Made by a program: the position numbers and the translations under genes. The notes under the pieces are model-generated. The model was not told where the DNA came from. It worked only from the letters and a program-made list of their open reading frames with translations, and did no database searches. A DNA stretch of 64,000 nucleotides from Endomychus coccineus (Eukaryota > Arthropoda > Insecta > Coleoptera > Endomychidae): the NCBI GenBank assembly GCA_958510875.1, contig OY294067.1, positions 280,197,242 to 280,261,241 on the forward strand, in the 5' to 3' direction. The number at the start of each line of letters is the position of its first letter. The first letter of the stretch is position 1. This document shows positions 34,501 to 45,839 of this stretch, piece by piece.

Positions 34501-35420
34501 CTGATATTCCTCGTGATGCTCTATTAGGCGAGGTAGATCCTGCTCACGATTGAGGAACCAACCTAGTGCGTCTACAAGTTCAGCTCAGACAACATGAAAT
34601 TTGCGACAAGTTAAGACCCTGCGGAAAGGGTCGTCGCTCGGTTTTCGCGGTTAGGCAATGGTGCAGCTATTGGAAGCCATTCCTCGATGACAGGAATGAA
34701 ATAATGTGTCACCTTGCCCTTCACGCAGTTGTCCCAGAGAACTTGCCACTATGTAAGAGTGACATCCCGAAGTTGACGAGTGAAGTCAGTATGATGTGAC
34801 ATCTCAGAGCCTGGAATATGGATTTGACCTTAGCAGAGATATATGCAATATGCTGTCCGAAGTGAAGTTTTTGATCTATGACGATGCCGAGATGCTTTAA
34901 CTCCTTCACCCTACAGACGTTTCTGCCCTCGAACTTAAAGAGTGGGTATCTGGAGTTCAGCTCCAAATAAGATGTATTTCGTCTTCTCGACGTGAATATT
35001 CATCTCCAAGTCGCTTAAGCTCGAGCTGAGAATCAGCGAATATCATTGCAACACTGTCATCCGCATTAGCATCCCAGAAACACCCATCAGGTGGTTCCTG
35101 TTCCAAGAACATGTCTGGCTTAACGTTTCACTGAGCCTTGTGGACAGCCCTCGAAGAGTGACTTCGTACGTAGATGATAGAGTGAGCCATATTCCATTGA
35201 GCGATCAGAAAGGTAGTTTCTAGGAGGTCCGTCAGCATGCCGCCCATGCCCGGAGGGTTCAGACGGAGTGAGCAAATGTGCCGAAAAGTTCGGCTTATGC
35301 TTTCGCTACGATCACGCCGTCTTCGACATAAGCCGATAAAGAGCACGCGCCGCAGACTGTCTAGTTGCGGAGATCGATGCCACTGGGTAAAACCAAACAA
35401 CGTACCGTACGATTTAAGGA
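34500..35420 (-). pseudogene. LINE (R1/Jockey-like) reverse transcriptase, internally deleted
   Basis: Minus-strand order: YLSDRSMEYGSLYHLRTK (about 35215-35155), GCPQGSV (about 35150-35129), NADD at 35052-35070 where YADD is expected, then HLGIVIDQKLHFGQHIAYIS (about 34890-34840) and KVKSIFQALRCHI. After the SGKFSG stretch (34755) the text jumps to WDNCVKGKVTHYF (34745-34705), which belongs to the LINE C-terminal region, so the part in between is deleted. There are several frame breaks. It is 5' truncated near 35420. Clade assignment is by resemblance only. Confidence 0.75.
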
Positions 35421-37375
35421 TATTTTCTTTTCATTAAAATGTTAATGTTTGAAACAACATTTATGTTTGTTCTAAACTGGTCGGCATTTCAAACAGCGAA
35501 GTGACGATGTGAGTATTCTATTGACGTGAACGCCGCTTGCATTTGTCTATGTGCGCTCTATCTTGGAAGTGGATAGCTATTATAATAAGATGCAAATGCA
35601 TGAATATGAATCAGTTGGTATCAAAAAAAGAAGGGTGTAGTCAATATAATAGACATTCAATATCTATTAATGATAATAAGTATTAAATGTGACATCCTCA
35701 GGATAGGTTGGAATTTATCCGGAACCAAGATTGTACATTTCGTGTTATTATGAATGAATGGAATATATTTCATTCAAAAATGATAATGCCATTGAAACTT
35801 CATTCCCGTTATTCCATTCAGAAACTGATACATCCTTGCAAACAGTTTCAAGTTCAGAATAATCTGGTATATGCATGCTGTATAATTATTATAGAAACAA
35901 AAGTTCAAAATTGCGGAATAACTGTGAACGAAGTAGACATGAAGAATGAAGATTATTTGATCGGAACAACAATCTTTATTTATTTGGCGAAATTGAATTT
36001 CCAATCATGCAATGGGAGGAAGGGAGCGCCAAAACAGTATGCCGGTTAGCGTAAACGACAAGAGAATTTAATGAAATATTGCGTTAAAATTGGATCTGTA
36101 AGGGTCTTTCATTAAAACTCGTTAACGGAACTGCGGTAAGCCGAGCATATGCAAAACTACAGGTGGTCTGTCGCCCGCTGAAGGACCTGGCACTACCACA
36201 GTTGAGTCTACAGAGAGATAGACATAACGGCGGGCGATTACCGACTGCGTTTAATTAAGACCGAACTGACATATATACAATGTTGCCTTCACGAATTTAC
36301 TAATGTGGCTTGCATTGTTCATTCGGTTGGTTTATTATTCCGTAATATCGAAGCGTGAACCGAACGTGCAAAAAGAAACAGGCGGAATAATTTTAGTTAA
36401 TTCAGGGTATTTACGTCTCCAATTACGATTAACTCGATTTACAATTTTATTTAAAGTGACAACATTGCGAAAGGCAAAATAGTCCAGTGCATTCTTGATG
36501 TATTAGTATTTTTGTCATATTCCTAGATAATTTTGGAACAATAATGATAGTTTCGTACTTTCTCTTAAATTATTCATCACCTACGTGTGTACCAAACTTG
36601 AGCAATTAGTGTATTGAGAAATTTGCAATGCAAACACAAAGTTACCAGCTCTCCTAAATGAATTTGAAACAGTTAATAACTCAAGGTGTGGTTTAAAGCT
36701 TCTGAAAAAAGATATAGTTTCCACGAAAACAAAATGCGTAGAATACGTTGGAGTATACGTCATTAAATTTGCTAGAAAGAAACCCCATTGAAGAATTGGG
36801 TGAAATGTAGGCTGTTACTATTAGACAACGTTATTCATTAATAATGCTTTCTGCGGCACAAATATATCCACACGCTTCACTCAATGCTGAAAGAACGCCA
36901 ACTACTGACAATTTCGTTATGGCTCCACCTACCACAAGCGCATGCGTGTGTCGATTTCCGCGTGACGATTTCGTCTAGTAAGGCCTCTGTAAAAACGTAT
37001 TCTACGTTAAAACATTTCTTCCGGAACAAGAGATTTATCAATTTTTGTCAAAAATATAAAAACTTGTTGTAATTGGCAATTGTATATAATTGTCGGTCCG
37101 GTGTCGCCCTCTGGCACTCAAGAAGTCTAACTTTCCCTCCCCGTAACTCTAGTTCGAGAAAATTTTCAGTCAAGGTTGTACATTGCTTCTTAGTGAGACA
37201 TCTACTATTATTACGTAGATGACGTGAGATATTATGATTCTCTCTAGCATTTCGTTAGTCAGGATAACTATATCTTTGACAGAATAATCGTTCAGTAACA
37301 TTTCAAACTTTCTCTATCTGCTTATGAGCTCCTTCAGATAGCAAAACAGCTGTCCAGAACTAATAGCTTGTAATG
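35421..37375. other. Intergenic, nothing recognised
   Basis: The frames 35708-36049 and 35774-36004 overlap on opposite strands and resemble no family. No repeats identified. Confidence 0.35.
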
Positions 37376-37377
37376 TA

Positions 37378-37850
37378 CAGGGTGTCCCATTTTGGGTACT
37401 TTTGCGGGGTATCTCCTTTATTTTTAAAGATAGAGAGTTGCAGTTTTCGCGACACTGTGCTACTTTTTCGTAAAACTCAAGATGCCGTCAACAGAATTTT
37501 CATAGCCCTTTTAGTTTTTAAGATACAGGGCATTTCTGAAAATGTTGCATTTTGTGACCCCCCTCGTATCTCCGTTATCCTTCAACTTATCGAAAAGGTA
37601 AAATAACATTCTTATAGATTTTTTTCCGTAGAATGCAGTGGTGTAGATAACTTTTGTTACATATTTACTGTTTTTTAGTTATAAAGTAAACTTATGTTTT
37701 TTTAAATGGAACATCCTGTATATTTATAGACTATAAAATTTGTCTTTTTTTTACCTTTTCAAAAATATATGATAGTATAAACTTTTTTCAGAAACACGCA
37801 AATAATTGACAATTTTCAGAAAATTAAATACATATTTTAATAGTAGGCTA
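37378..37850 (+). repeat. Left inverted repeat arm of the rosa-like element
   Basis: Pairs with 39195-39663. The outer 341 bp (37378-37718) begin CAGGGTGTCCC and end ATGGAACATCCTG, followed by TA, so they look like a separate MITE unit. Confidence 0.9.
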
Positions 37851-38035
37851 TGGATAACAATAATAAACAAGTGCAACTTACATATTACTAACAAATAATT
37901 GGATACCTTGTATATAGGTATCTATTAAAAAAAATTCCCATAGATCTTTTTCTAACAGTAAGTTTGTAACAACAGTTTTGTGGCGTAAAGTGACAATATA
38001 ACAAAAACACAAAAAAATAACATTATTAAAAAAAA

Positions 38036-39016
38036 TTAAATGTGATGTTCAAATTGACCACCATTTTCTCTAATGCAAAATTGGCACATCTTTGAGATTC
38101 TTTGAATAGCGTTCAAAAGAACCATTGTTCTCATTCGCAGATTTCGAAAAGCTATATGAATTGCCTCTCGAAGTTTTGCAATGCCGTCATATCGAGTTTT
38201 ATATACTTCATTTTGTATATAACCCCATAAAAAAAAATCTAAAATTGAGAGATCTGGTGATCGTGGAGGCCATCTAACAGGTCCGTTGGTACCTATCCAT
38301 CTTTGAGGAAAGTTATTATTTAGAAAGGCCCTTAAGAGCCTAGAGTTATGACTTGGGGCACCATCTTGCTGTAGGTAAACAGCATTATACTGGGCTAATG
38401 GAATGTTTTCGAGCAGTTCTGGAATAACTTCCTCAAGAATTTCTAGGTATCTACGTGCTGTAAGACCTCCTTCTAAAATCCTATAAACTATATGTCTACC
38501 CAAAATAAAACATGAAACCTCAACTGCAAAGCGTCCTTGTTGTGCCCTTTCAAACATTAAATGCAGATTTTCACTACGCCAGTTCCTGGTATTGTGACGA
38601 TTGAAAATGCCAGCACTTGAAATAAAGCATTCGTCTGACCAAAAAACAAGTCTGCCAAATAAATCGTTAGCATCGATTTGTTGCAAATACCACTGGCAAA
38701 ACAGTGCCCGGCGCTCGGCATCGCCAGGATGCAAATGTTGTAGTATATTAAATTTGTATGGATGATACTTATATTTCTTCAAGATCCTCTGAGCGTTAGT
38801 TTTTGGCACACCAATTTCCTTCTAAATTTTTCTACATGAGGACGAAGATGTTGCTTCTATATATCCTAAAGTATCTATCTCTTTTCTTTCCCTGTTCTCT
38901 TTGTTGTATGTTTTAGGGCGCGGGTGAACAAATGATCCGTCCTCAACTAAATTTGCTTTTAAACGGGCAAATATCCCAAAAAACGGTTGCCTTCTTTCTG
39001 GATATCTAACAAGCAA
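38036..39016 (-). pseudogene. DD41D mariner-type transposase, nearly intact
   Basis: The main open frame is 38809-38036 (257 residues). Catalytic residues, counted from its first Met: Asp 59 in FWSDECFIS, Asp 149 in QQDGAPSHN and Asp 191 in LSILDFFLWG. With 41 residues between the second and third, this is the DD41D spacing of the rosa group of mariners. Upstream, in the same frame, 39016-38822 gives the DNA-binding part (PERRQPFFGIFARLK, GSFVHPRP) and reaches the main frame across a single TAG (about 38821-38819). The first ~40 residues of a typical family member are not evident, and a GTGAGTAAG...TTGCTTGTTAG intron-like stretch lies just before 39010. All three catalytic Asp are retained, so only the stop and the start region need explaining. 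The C-terminus NGGQFEHHI matches that of the relative at 50049-51412. Confidence 0.88.
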
Positions 39017-39194
39017 AAATTAAAATGATAATAGAGATTTTCATAGCCATAATAGCTTACTCACCACTGCCATTATTCGAAAAAATTGATAAATATCTAT
39101 TGAATAATGATACCAAAAGAACGAAAATAAACAGCTTAAATGCGATAGAGATTTGATGTTTATTTCTGTTTCTTGTCATAAACAATATCAATGG

Positions 39195-39663
39195 CCTACA
39201 ATTAAAATATGTATTTAATTTCTAAAAATTGTCAGTTATTTGCGTGTTTCTGAAAAATAGTTTATACTATCATATATTTTTGAAAAGGTAAAAAAAAGAC
39301 AAATTTTATAGTCTATAAATATACAGGGTGTTCCATTTAAAAAAACATAAGTATGCTATATAACTCAATAACAGTAAATATGTAACAAAAGTTATCTACA
39401 CCACTGCATTATACGGAAAAAAAACCATTAGAATGTTATTTTACCTTTTCGATAAGTTGAAGGATAACGGAGATACGAGGGGGGTCACAAAATGCAACAT
39501 TTTCAGAAATGCCCTGTATCTTAAAAACTAAAAGGGCTATGAAAATTCTGTTGACGGCATCTTGAGTTTTACGAAAAAGTAGCACAGTGTCGCGAAAACT
39601 GCAACTCTCTATCTTTAAAAATAAAGGAGATACCCCGCAAAAGTACCCAAAATGGGACACCTG
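39195..39663 (-). repeat. Right inverted repeat arm of the rosa-like element
   Basis: Inverted copy of 37378-37850. The outer unit 39324-39663 begins CAGGGTGTTCCAT after TA (39322-39323) and ends GGGACACCTG. Confidence 0.9.
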
Positions 39664-39665
39664 TA

Positions 39666-40066
39666 CTGATCGATCTAGACTAGAGAGACCTTACCATTTA
39701 TCAGGAAGAAGCCCAACTAAAAATAAATAAAAGTTATTTATATATGAATGAGATATACTCACTGCGTCACTCATTACGAAATCTCCGAAAGTATAAAGTA
39801 CGCATCCGCTAATAACGAATTTTTCGAAACACAACCCCAAACGGGGTAAAGGGAATTCGATATATTTTGACGTTTCTGACAGCTAATATAATCACATACA
39901 ATTTACATGACAGGCAGATCCATAGATTAATGGATCATTATCGCAGTTCAGACTGTCTATGCTGTGACAGACATGACATAGTCCCTCAGCAAGACAGGTA
40001 ACGTTTACATGACAGACAGCTCATAAATTGACAGTCACATAATGTCCGTGACAGATCATTCCATAA
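39666..40066. other. Intergenic with ACATGACAG repeats
   Basis: ACATGACAGGCAGATC (about 39904) and ACATGACAGACAGCTC (about 40008) and other GACAG motifs recur. No gene. Confidence 0.4.
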
Positions 40067-40740
40067 CATAGTTTTTGGGGTCGCTGAACACGAATATCGC
40101 GACAGAATTGGATACCGAGGTACCTGGTGCCCAGGGTGAACGGTATCCCCGTCGTCTCCTGGAGTTTTCTTGAAATTCGTTATATAATCAGTTCAAACTC
40201 GTTACTCGGGAGATTTTGGGGTCGCTGAACACGAATATCGCGACAGAATTGGTCTCCGAGGTACCTGGTGCCCGGGGTGAACGGTATCCTCATTGTCCCC
40301 ATAAATTAATGTTATTATTACTGGATTTTTACTGAAACTTTGTACACGTTTGTAAATTATACACTCAAAATGTTGTACAAGAGGTGTAAATTCTGGTGAC
40401 TAGTCTTAAAAAATGTATCTACTGAGGCTTATTTTTTTTTTAATTTGGCACTTTTAATACAGTTGGTAGCAGTGATACGATACATGAGGATGCGTTTCTG
40501 TGGTGTCCTGCGAGGGGAAGACACAATGTAAACTCTACGTAAGGGGCTGCAGGTTAGAAGTTCTTCGTCTTCTTCTACAGTGTGCGAACACTATATCAAT
40601 ACCGTGCACGTGTATTTTCTTTATGGGGACAACGAGGCTACCATTCACTCTGGGCACCAGGTACCTCGGAGACCGATTCTGTAGCGATATTCGTGTTCAG
40701 CGACCCCAAAAACTCCCGAGTAACGAGTACATGTTGGAGT
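40067..40740. repeat. Tandem plus inverted repeat cluster (GGGGTCGCTGAACACG family)
   Basis: The segment from GGGGTCGCTGAACACGAATA to GTGAACGGTATCC occurs at about 40076-40150 and again at about 40216-40290 (140-bp period). It occurs a third time inverted at about 40630-40720 (GGCACCAGGTACCTCGGAGA on the plus strand). The second and third copies form ~105-bp inverted arms around 300 bp. It resembles a fold-back element that was partly duplicated. The short frames here are repeat sequence. Confidence 0.85.
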
Positions 40741-41390
40741 AGAAGTCTTTACAAGTTATTGTAAAAGAAATGAACCAAGTCAATTCCGGTGTAATCTCCA
40801 TGTCCTTCACCTTCTCATAGTTTATGCGATACAAATACTGATGAGCGAATTAACCATCCAACCTTTATATACAAATTTGCCGTTCATTATTTTATGCCCC
40901 ATGATAGAATAATTCAATAACAATTGGGATTATGAAGAATACCACAATAATTCGGAGCACGTTTCATGTAAACGTTATCTCTTTTATTCATTATTATACA
41001 TTATATTGAAATATTATCTGCTGATTTAGTTTGTATGCATACCATAAATGGCACCATTAGTAGCAATAAATGAATAAATGTACGCTATTAATATAAAGCA
41101 ATTATCGAAGTATTCTCATAATCGAATGTTTCAAATAACTCGGATTCTATGACCAAATCCTACGTAGAGAGGGGGGATTGAAAATAGTTCCAGCATGCAT
41201 AGTAATCATTCTGAATCGCATTTCATGGTGTTTTCATGTAGATGTACACATTGCAGTGAGGTAGACAAATGATTCTGATTGGATTACGAGCCATCATCGG
41301 TACTGTTTTATTATACGCTGATTTGAATAAAACTGCAACATCATTTTATTTATTCGAAATGTTCACATACGATGTATTTCGATACACTCA
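40741..41390. other. Intergenic, nothing recognised
   Basis: No coding or repeat signal found. Confidence 0.4.
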
Positions 41391-41392
41391 CC

Positions 41393-41770
41393 AAAGAAAT
41401 GATCAAGTTTTTCAGTTGATCATCTGACTTCCCTCACTTTTGTTAGCAAAATAGTTTTCAGGCAATCCTCCGGGTCAAATGTAAATAATTGTAGGAACAG
41501 AAAATATATTGGAAATAATTTACAAACCGCTAATCAAATACGTTATAATATATTATTTGTTACAATGAAATTTTATCAAAATTGTTTATATTTCACAACT
41601 ATATGTTGTATACTGACACCTACGTGTTTTTCGACATGAGTCACACTACAATACTACGTGTTTCATACTGACATTTGCTGTCACATGACTTATCAAAATT
41701 TTCCACAGAGTAATGGCAAAAAATAGACTGTGGCTTCACATTTTTTTGGGACGACTGCAATACTTCCCTT
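41393..41770 (+). repeat. Dispersed repeat family D, copy 2
   Basis: Begins ATGATCAAGTTTTTCAGTTGATCAT, then CTGACTTCCCTCAC, and includes GGAACAGAAAATATATTGGA and a TGTCACATGACTTATCAAAA block matching 32740-32790. Confidence 0.55.
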
Positions 41771-43020
41771 ACACCGAGGGAAAAACATGATATTTATGTC
41801 GTTGCATTTTAAAAATAGGTAGCAATCAAATTAACAACAATTGATTTCAAAGGAGTTTGCGTTCTACCTTTCTACTTTCAACTCTCAAATATCATGCTAG
41901 TGGAAACTTGAAAATTATCGTTTCTGTTTTGAAGATTTATGTAAACATGGAAAAAACTGAATTTCGCGTCTTGATTTCATTATTTCTTACGTGGAAAAAA
42001 CATTACGCAAACCAAAGCATCGCTTGTTAAACATTATGGGGACTTTTCATCGACTGGAACGATTCACAATTGGTTTACTGATTTTGGTTGTGGTAGTATG
42101 ACCACAAAGAACGCTGAACGTTCTGGTCGTCCAATTGAGGTTACAACGCCAGAAACGTCGATAACATCCATGTTATGATATTGCCACGATAGGCGAGTTA
42201 TAGTGCAAGAGATTGCTGAGACTATGGGCATCTCAACCGAACGGGTACTGAACATTTTGCATCAATTTTTGGATATGAGAAAGCTATCTACCATTTGCTC
42301 TCTGTTGACAACAAACGCGACCGTGTGGCAACTTCAAAGGAGTGTTTGGCGATGGTCGAGGGCGATAAGGAGGAGTTTTTGCGCCGTTTCGTAGCCGTGG
42401 ACGAAACATAGATCCATCACAACACACCAGAGACCAAAGAACAGTCGAAGCAGTGGAGTTGTTCTAATGGCGAAGCCGAAAAAGGCCAAAGTGAGTTTAT
42501 TGGTCAACAAAGTCATGTCGACAGTTTATTGCGATTCACACGGTATAGTCCATATCGATTACCTTGAAAAGGGCAAAACGATCACCGGCGAATAATATGC
42601 AGAGCTGTAGGATAGATTTGAGGCCGATTTGGCATTTGGCAAAGACAAAACTTCTCTTCCAACAGGACAACGCACCGGCGTACAGGTCCGCAGTCACAAT
42701 GGCAAAATTGCATGAATTGTGTTCCGAATCGGTTCGTTATCCGCCATATTCTCCAGATTTGGCCCCCTGCAATTTTTATCTGCTTCCAAACTTAAATGGC
42801 TTAGCGGAAAGAGATTTGGCACCAACGATATCATCGCTGGAACAAACGCCAATTTTGAAGGATTGCCTAAATCGTATAATTTGGGGGGGATCTAAAAATT
42901 AGAAAAACGTTGGACGAACTGTATCGGACTACAAGCAGATTATGATGAGAAATAAAATAAGTTTTGACCAAATAAATCTTTTCTTGTTTCATATTTCAGT
43001 GACTTTATACCTTGCCCTCG
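41771..43020 (+). mobile_element. Mariner (irritans-like) element, copy 2
   Basis: The right end is CCTTGCCCTCG at 43010-43020 followed by TA. The left end is probably the CGAGGG near 41771, giving about 1.25 kb, the usual mariner length. The left terminal repeat is not clean. The 3' part (from 42508) is included in a tandem duplication, so a second partial copy follows at 43395-43907. Confidence 0.7.
41948..42902 (+). pseudogene. Mariner transposase, decayed, copy 2
   Basis: Starts MEKTEFRVLIS at 41948 and is soon out of frame. The mid-region shows the second helix-turn-helix (TMGISTERVLNILHQFLDM, about 42222-42280), then FVAVDET with a stop where Trp is expected (first catalytic Asp kept). 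The open frame 42564-42902 then gives QQDNAPAYRSA (second Asp kept) and SPDLAPCNFYLLP, where the third catalytic Asp is Asn. Several stops and frameshifts are seen. Same family as 3964-4815, which also has Asn at the third position. Confidence 0.88.
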
Positions 43021-43394
43021 TACCGTCTAGTGGTAATAAATTTCCTTCCATAAAAGAAATGCATGTCAGTCATCAATTGTTTGAGAAATAAATGAGTATA
43101 AATATATGTTCAGCCTATATTAACAGTCAAACAGTTCTGGAGAAATTTTCGGGTTATTGGACAATATTAAAATAGATACAAAAACTCGGACTGTAGCGAT
43201 AACAGCCATAGGATGCTTGTTAGAAAAAACGTAACGTCCCTGCACATTCATTTAGCAGGGAAATTTGGTTTTATTATGATTCCGGGGCTTTTGTCGGCGT
43301 TAATATATTCCAAAGAAACGGTAGTAACGCCATTATCAAGCTCGGACGTGCGTAATCTTATAAAAACCCATCTGCGTCTCTTCGGTTGAAATGG
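42508..43394 (+). repeat. Tandem duplication unit 1 (887 bp)
   Basis: Identical to 43395-44281 except for three single-base differences that I could see (C/G in the run after GGCAAAGACAAAA, T/C in GAATTGYGTTCC, C/G in CTACAAGSAGATT). It spans the mariner 3' half plus ~370 bp of flanking DNA, so the event was not a transposition. Junction: GAAATGG joined to CAAAGTCATG. Confidence 0.95.
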
Positions 43395-44281
43395 CAAAGT
43401 CATGTCGACAGTTTATTGCGATTCACACGGTATAGTCCATATCGATTACCTTGAAAAGGGCAAAACGATCACCGGCGAATAATATGCAGAGCTGTAGGAT
43501 AGATTTGAGGCCGATTTGGCATTTGGCAAAGACAAAAGTTCTCTTCCAACAGGACAACGCACCGGCGTACAGGTCCGCAGTCACAATGGCAAAATTGCAT
43601 GAATTGCGTTCCGAATCGGTTCGTTATCCGCCATATTCTCCAGATTTGGCCCCCTGCAATTTTTATCTGCTTCCAAACTTAAATGGCTTAGCGGAAAGAG
43701 ATTTGGCACCAACGATATCATCGCTGGAACAAACGCCAATTTTGAAGGATTGCCTAAATCGTATAATTTGGGGGGGATCTAAAAATTAGAAAAACGTTGG
43801 ACGAACTGTATCGGACTACAAGGAGATTATGATGAGAAATAAAATAAGTTTTGACCAAATAAATCTTTTCTTGTTTCATATTTCAGTGACTTTATACCTT
43901 GCCCTCGTACCGTCTAGTGGTAATAAATTTCCTTCCATAAAAGAAATGCATGTCAGTCATCAATTGTTTGAGAAATAAATGAGTATAAATATATGTTCAG
44001 CCTATATTAACAGTCAAACAGTTCTGGAGAAATTTTCGGGTTATTGGACAATATTAAAATAGATACAAAAACTCGGACTGTAGCGATAACAGCCATAGGA
44101 TGCTTGTTAGAAAAAACGTAACGTCCCTGCACATTCATTTAGCAGGGAAATTTGGTTTTATTATGATTCCGGGGCTTTTGTCGGCGTTAATATATTCCAA
44201 AGAAACGGTAGTAACGCCATTATCAAGCTCGGACGTGCGTAATCTTATAAAAACCCATCTGCGTCTCTTCGGTTGAAATGG
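43395..44281 (+). repeat. Tandem duplication unit 2 (887 bp), with partial mariner copy
   Basis: Second unit of the duplication. It holds the same open frame (43451-43789) with two amino-acid changes relative to unit 1 (Leu to Val and Cys to Arg). After 44281 the sequence continues into unique DNA (CTTTCGATCACATTTG). Confidence 0.95.
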
Positions 44282-45830
44282 CTTTCGATCACATTTGTCC
44301 GGGGAAACGACAGTCATCTACTATTTGAGAAGGAAACTTTCTAACGAGACTTTCGGAAAGATGCTGCCACACCGTCATCTGCACAATGAAATTAGAATTC
44401 AGTCGAGTGTCGAGGTTCTCGTAACGACACTTACATGATTCTTTATAAATATGAAACCGGTAGAATCCATTCTGTATTTAACGTATTAAGTCATGTGATA
44501 TAGATACGAAACACGAATATCTTATCCGGTATATCTCCCATTTCGGCCAAATGTCTTTTTCCCCCTCACTTATGAAAGGTGTTGCATCTACAGATTCTAT
44601 AGTTGTTTGTTATATTATTCGGAATTTCCTGTAGTTGTGAAGAGTATTCAAGATCGCATTAAAATACAATGTGCTAATGATTTAGCCAAATGGTGTAAAA
44701 GTTATTCGTAAAAAAACATAGAAAATTTGACAGAATACAGAATTGGAAACTTGAATTATTCAGATACCTATTACCTTCGAGTGTGATGTTAATTTTAATA
44801 ATAATCTTGACATGCATGTAACAATGTTAACTCAATGCTTTTTAAATAATCCATGACATGCAGGGTGAACATTAAGACTTCTTCTTTATGTAGAGGGGAA
44901 CGGGGTTTCAGGACTCCTTCCGCTGCACAATGAGAATCAAACAAGGGGAGAGATAGGTACTGGCTTAACTAAGAAGGTAATACATTGTATTATGGTCGAT
45001 ATTATATGCTGTGAGAAAATCTCCTAAAAAACTCCACGACACATCAGTCGGAACTGGGATTTGGTTCCCAAATGCTCATTGATCGTACTCCTAGCCCACA
45101 CTAAATAACCAGCTTGATAAGATGCAGGACACGAAGCACTAGCACTACCTCTTGTTGATGTTCTGATAACTTTAAAGAATAGAAGATGTTAAGGATGCCG
45201 ATTGCAGATTGGTTTTCAGCTCATATTGTATGAGTTTTGATGAATTTCCGATAGTAAATTGGAATCTTCTCAGCATGCTCAATATAAATTTACCATTTGT
45301 CAGAATGGAAGGTGGACAAGTTCATACAATGTTCACTTCTCACAATATCTACATCTTCTATTAGTGAAACGATTCCTCACAATAAATCATGCAGGCAAAA
45401 GTATAACAAATTTCCGGTTGTATACCAGTATGAATCGGGTGAAGGATGATGACCTTACTTGGACTCTTGCCATTCCGGATTCTCAACGCATCGCAGCTCG
45501 TGGCATATCGAAAACATAATATAGCATTTCTTCAACGGATTTGATTCTAACACGGATTGTATATCTTCGCACAGAACGTACACTATGCGGCAAATGCTAT
45601 AATTACTAGTCTTTCCGATAATAGTATTCATTCAAAATAAGGAACTCTAAATTCAATGAATGATGGTAAAACTGATGAGTTCTATCTTCTTCAATATAGA
45701 GGCTGAATCGACAAGAAGTTTAATTTTGAATCGCGCGCCCTGTCAGTCTGTTAAGCAGACATTTGGTGACAGTCTTGTCATTAACGTTTGTTAAATATGA
45801 AGACCCATTATAAAAAAGGAAACAAATTTT
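44282..45830. other. Intergenic, nothing recognised
   Basis: The frame 45259-45519 has no recognisable domain. Confidence 0.35.
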
Positions 45831-45839
45831 ACAATCACA

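Larger units (their letters stand above)
37378..39663 (-). mobile_element. Rosa-like (DD41D) mariner element with ~0.47-kb inverted repeats
   Basis: The element starts CAGGGTGTCCCATTTTGGG at 37378 and ends with the complement at 39663 (one C missing), with TA on both sides (37376-37377 and 39664-39665). Inverted arms are 37378-37850 and about 39195-39663. It encodes one transposase on the minus strand. Length 2286 bp. The arms differ at few sites, so the copy is young relative to the other DNA transposons here. Near the inner part of each arm (37711-37718 and 39324-39331) a second copy of the terminal motif appears in the opposite sense. Confidence 0.93.

Noticed and set aside
35237..35437. 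66-residue Arg-rich plus-strand frame
   Set aside because: It is the complement of the LINE reverse transcriptase remnant on the minus strand.
37373..39660. Identical 74-77-residue frames at 37373-37606 and 39436-39660
   Set aside because: They are the two inverted repeat arms of the rosa-like element read in mirror orientation, not a duplicated gene.
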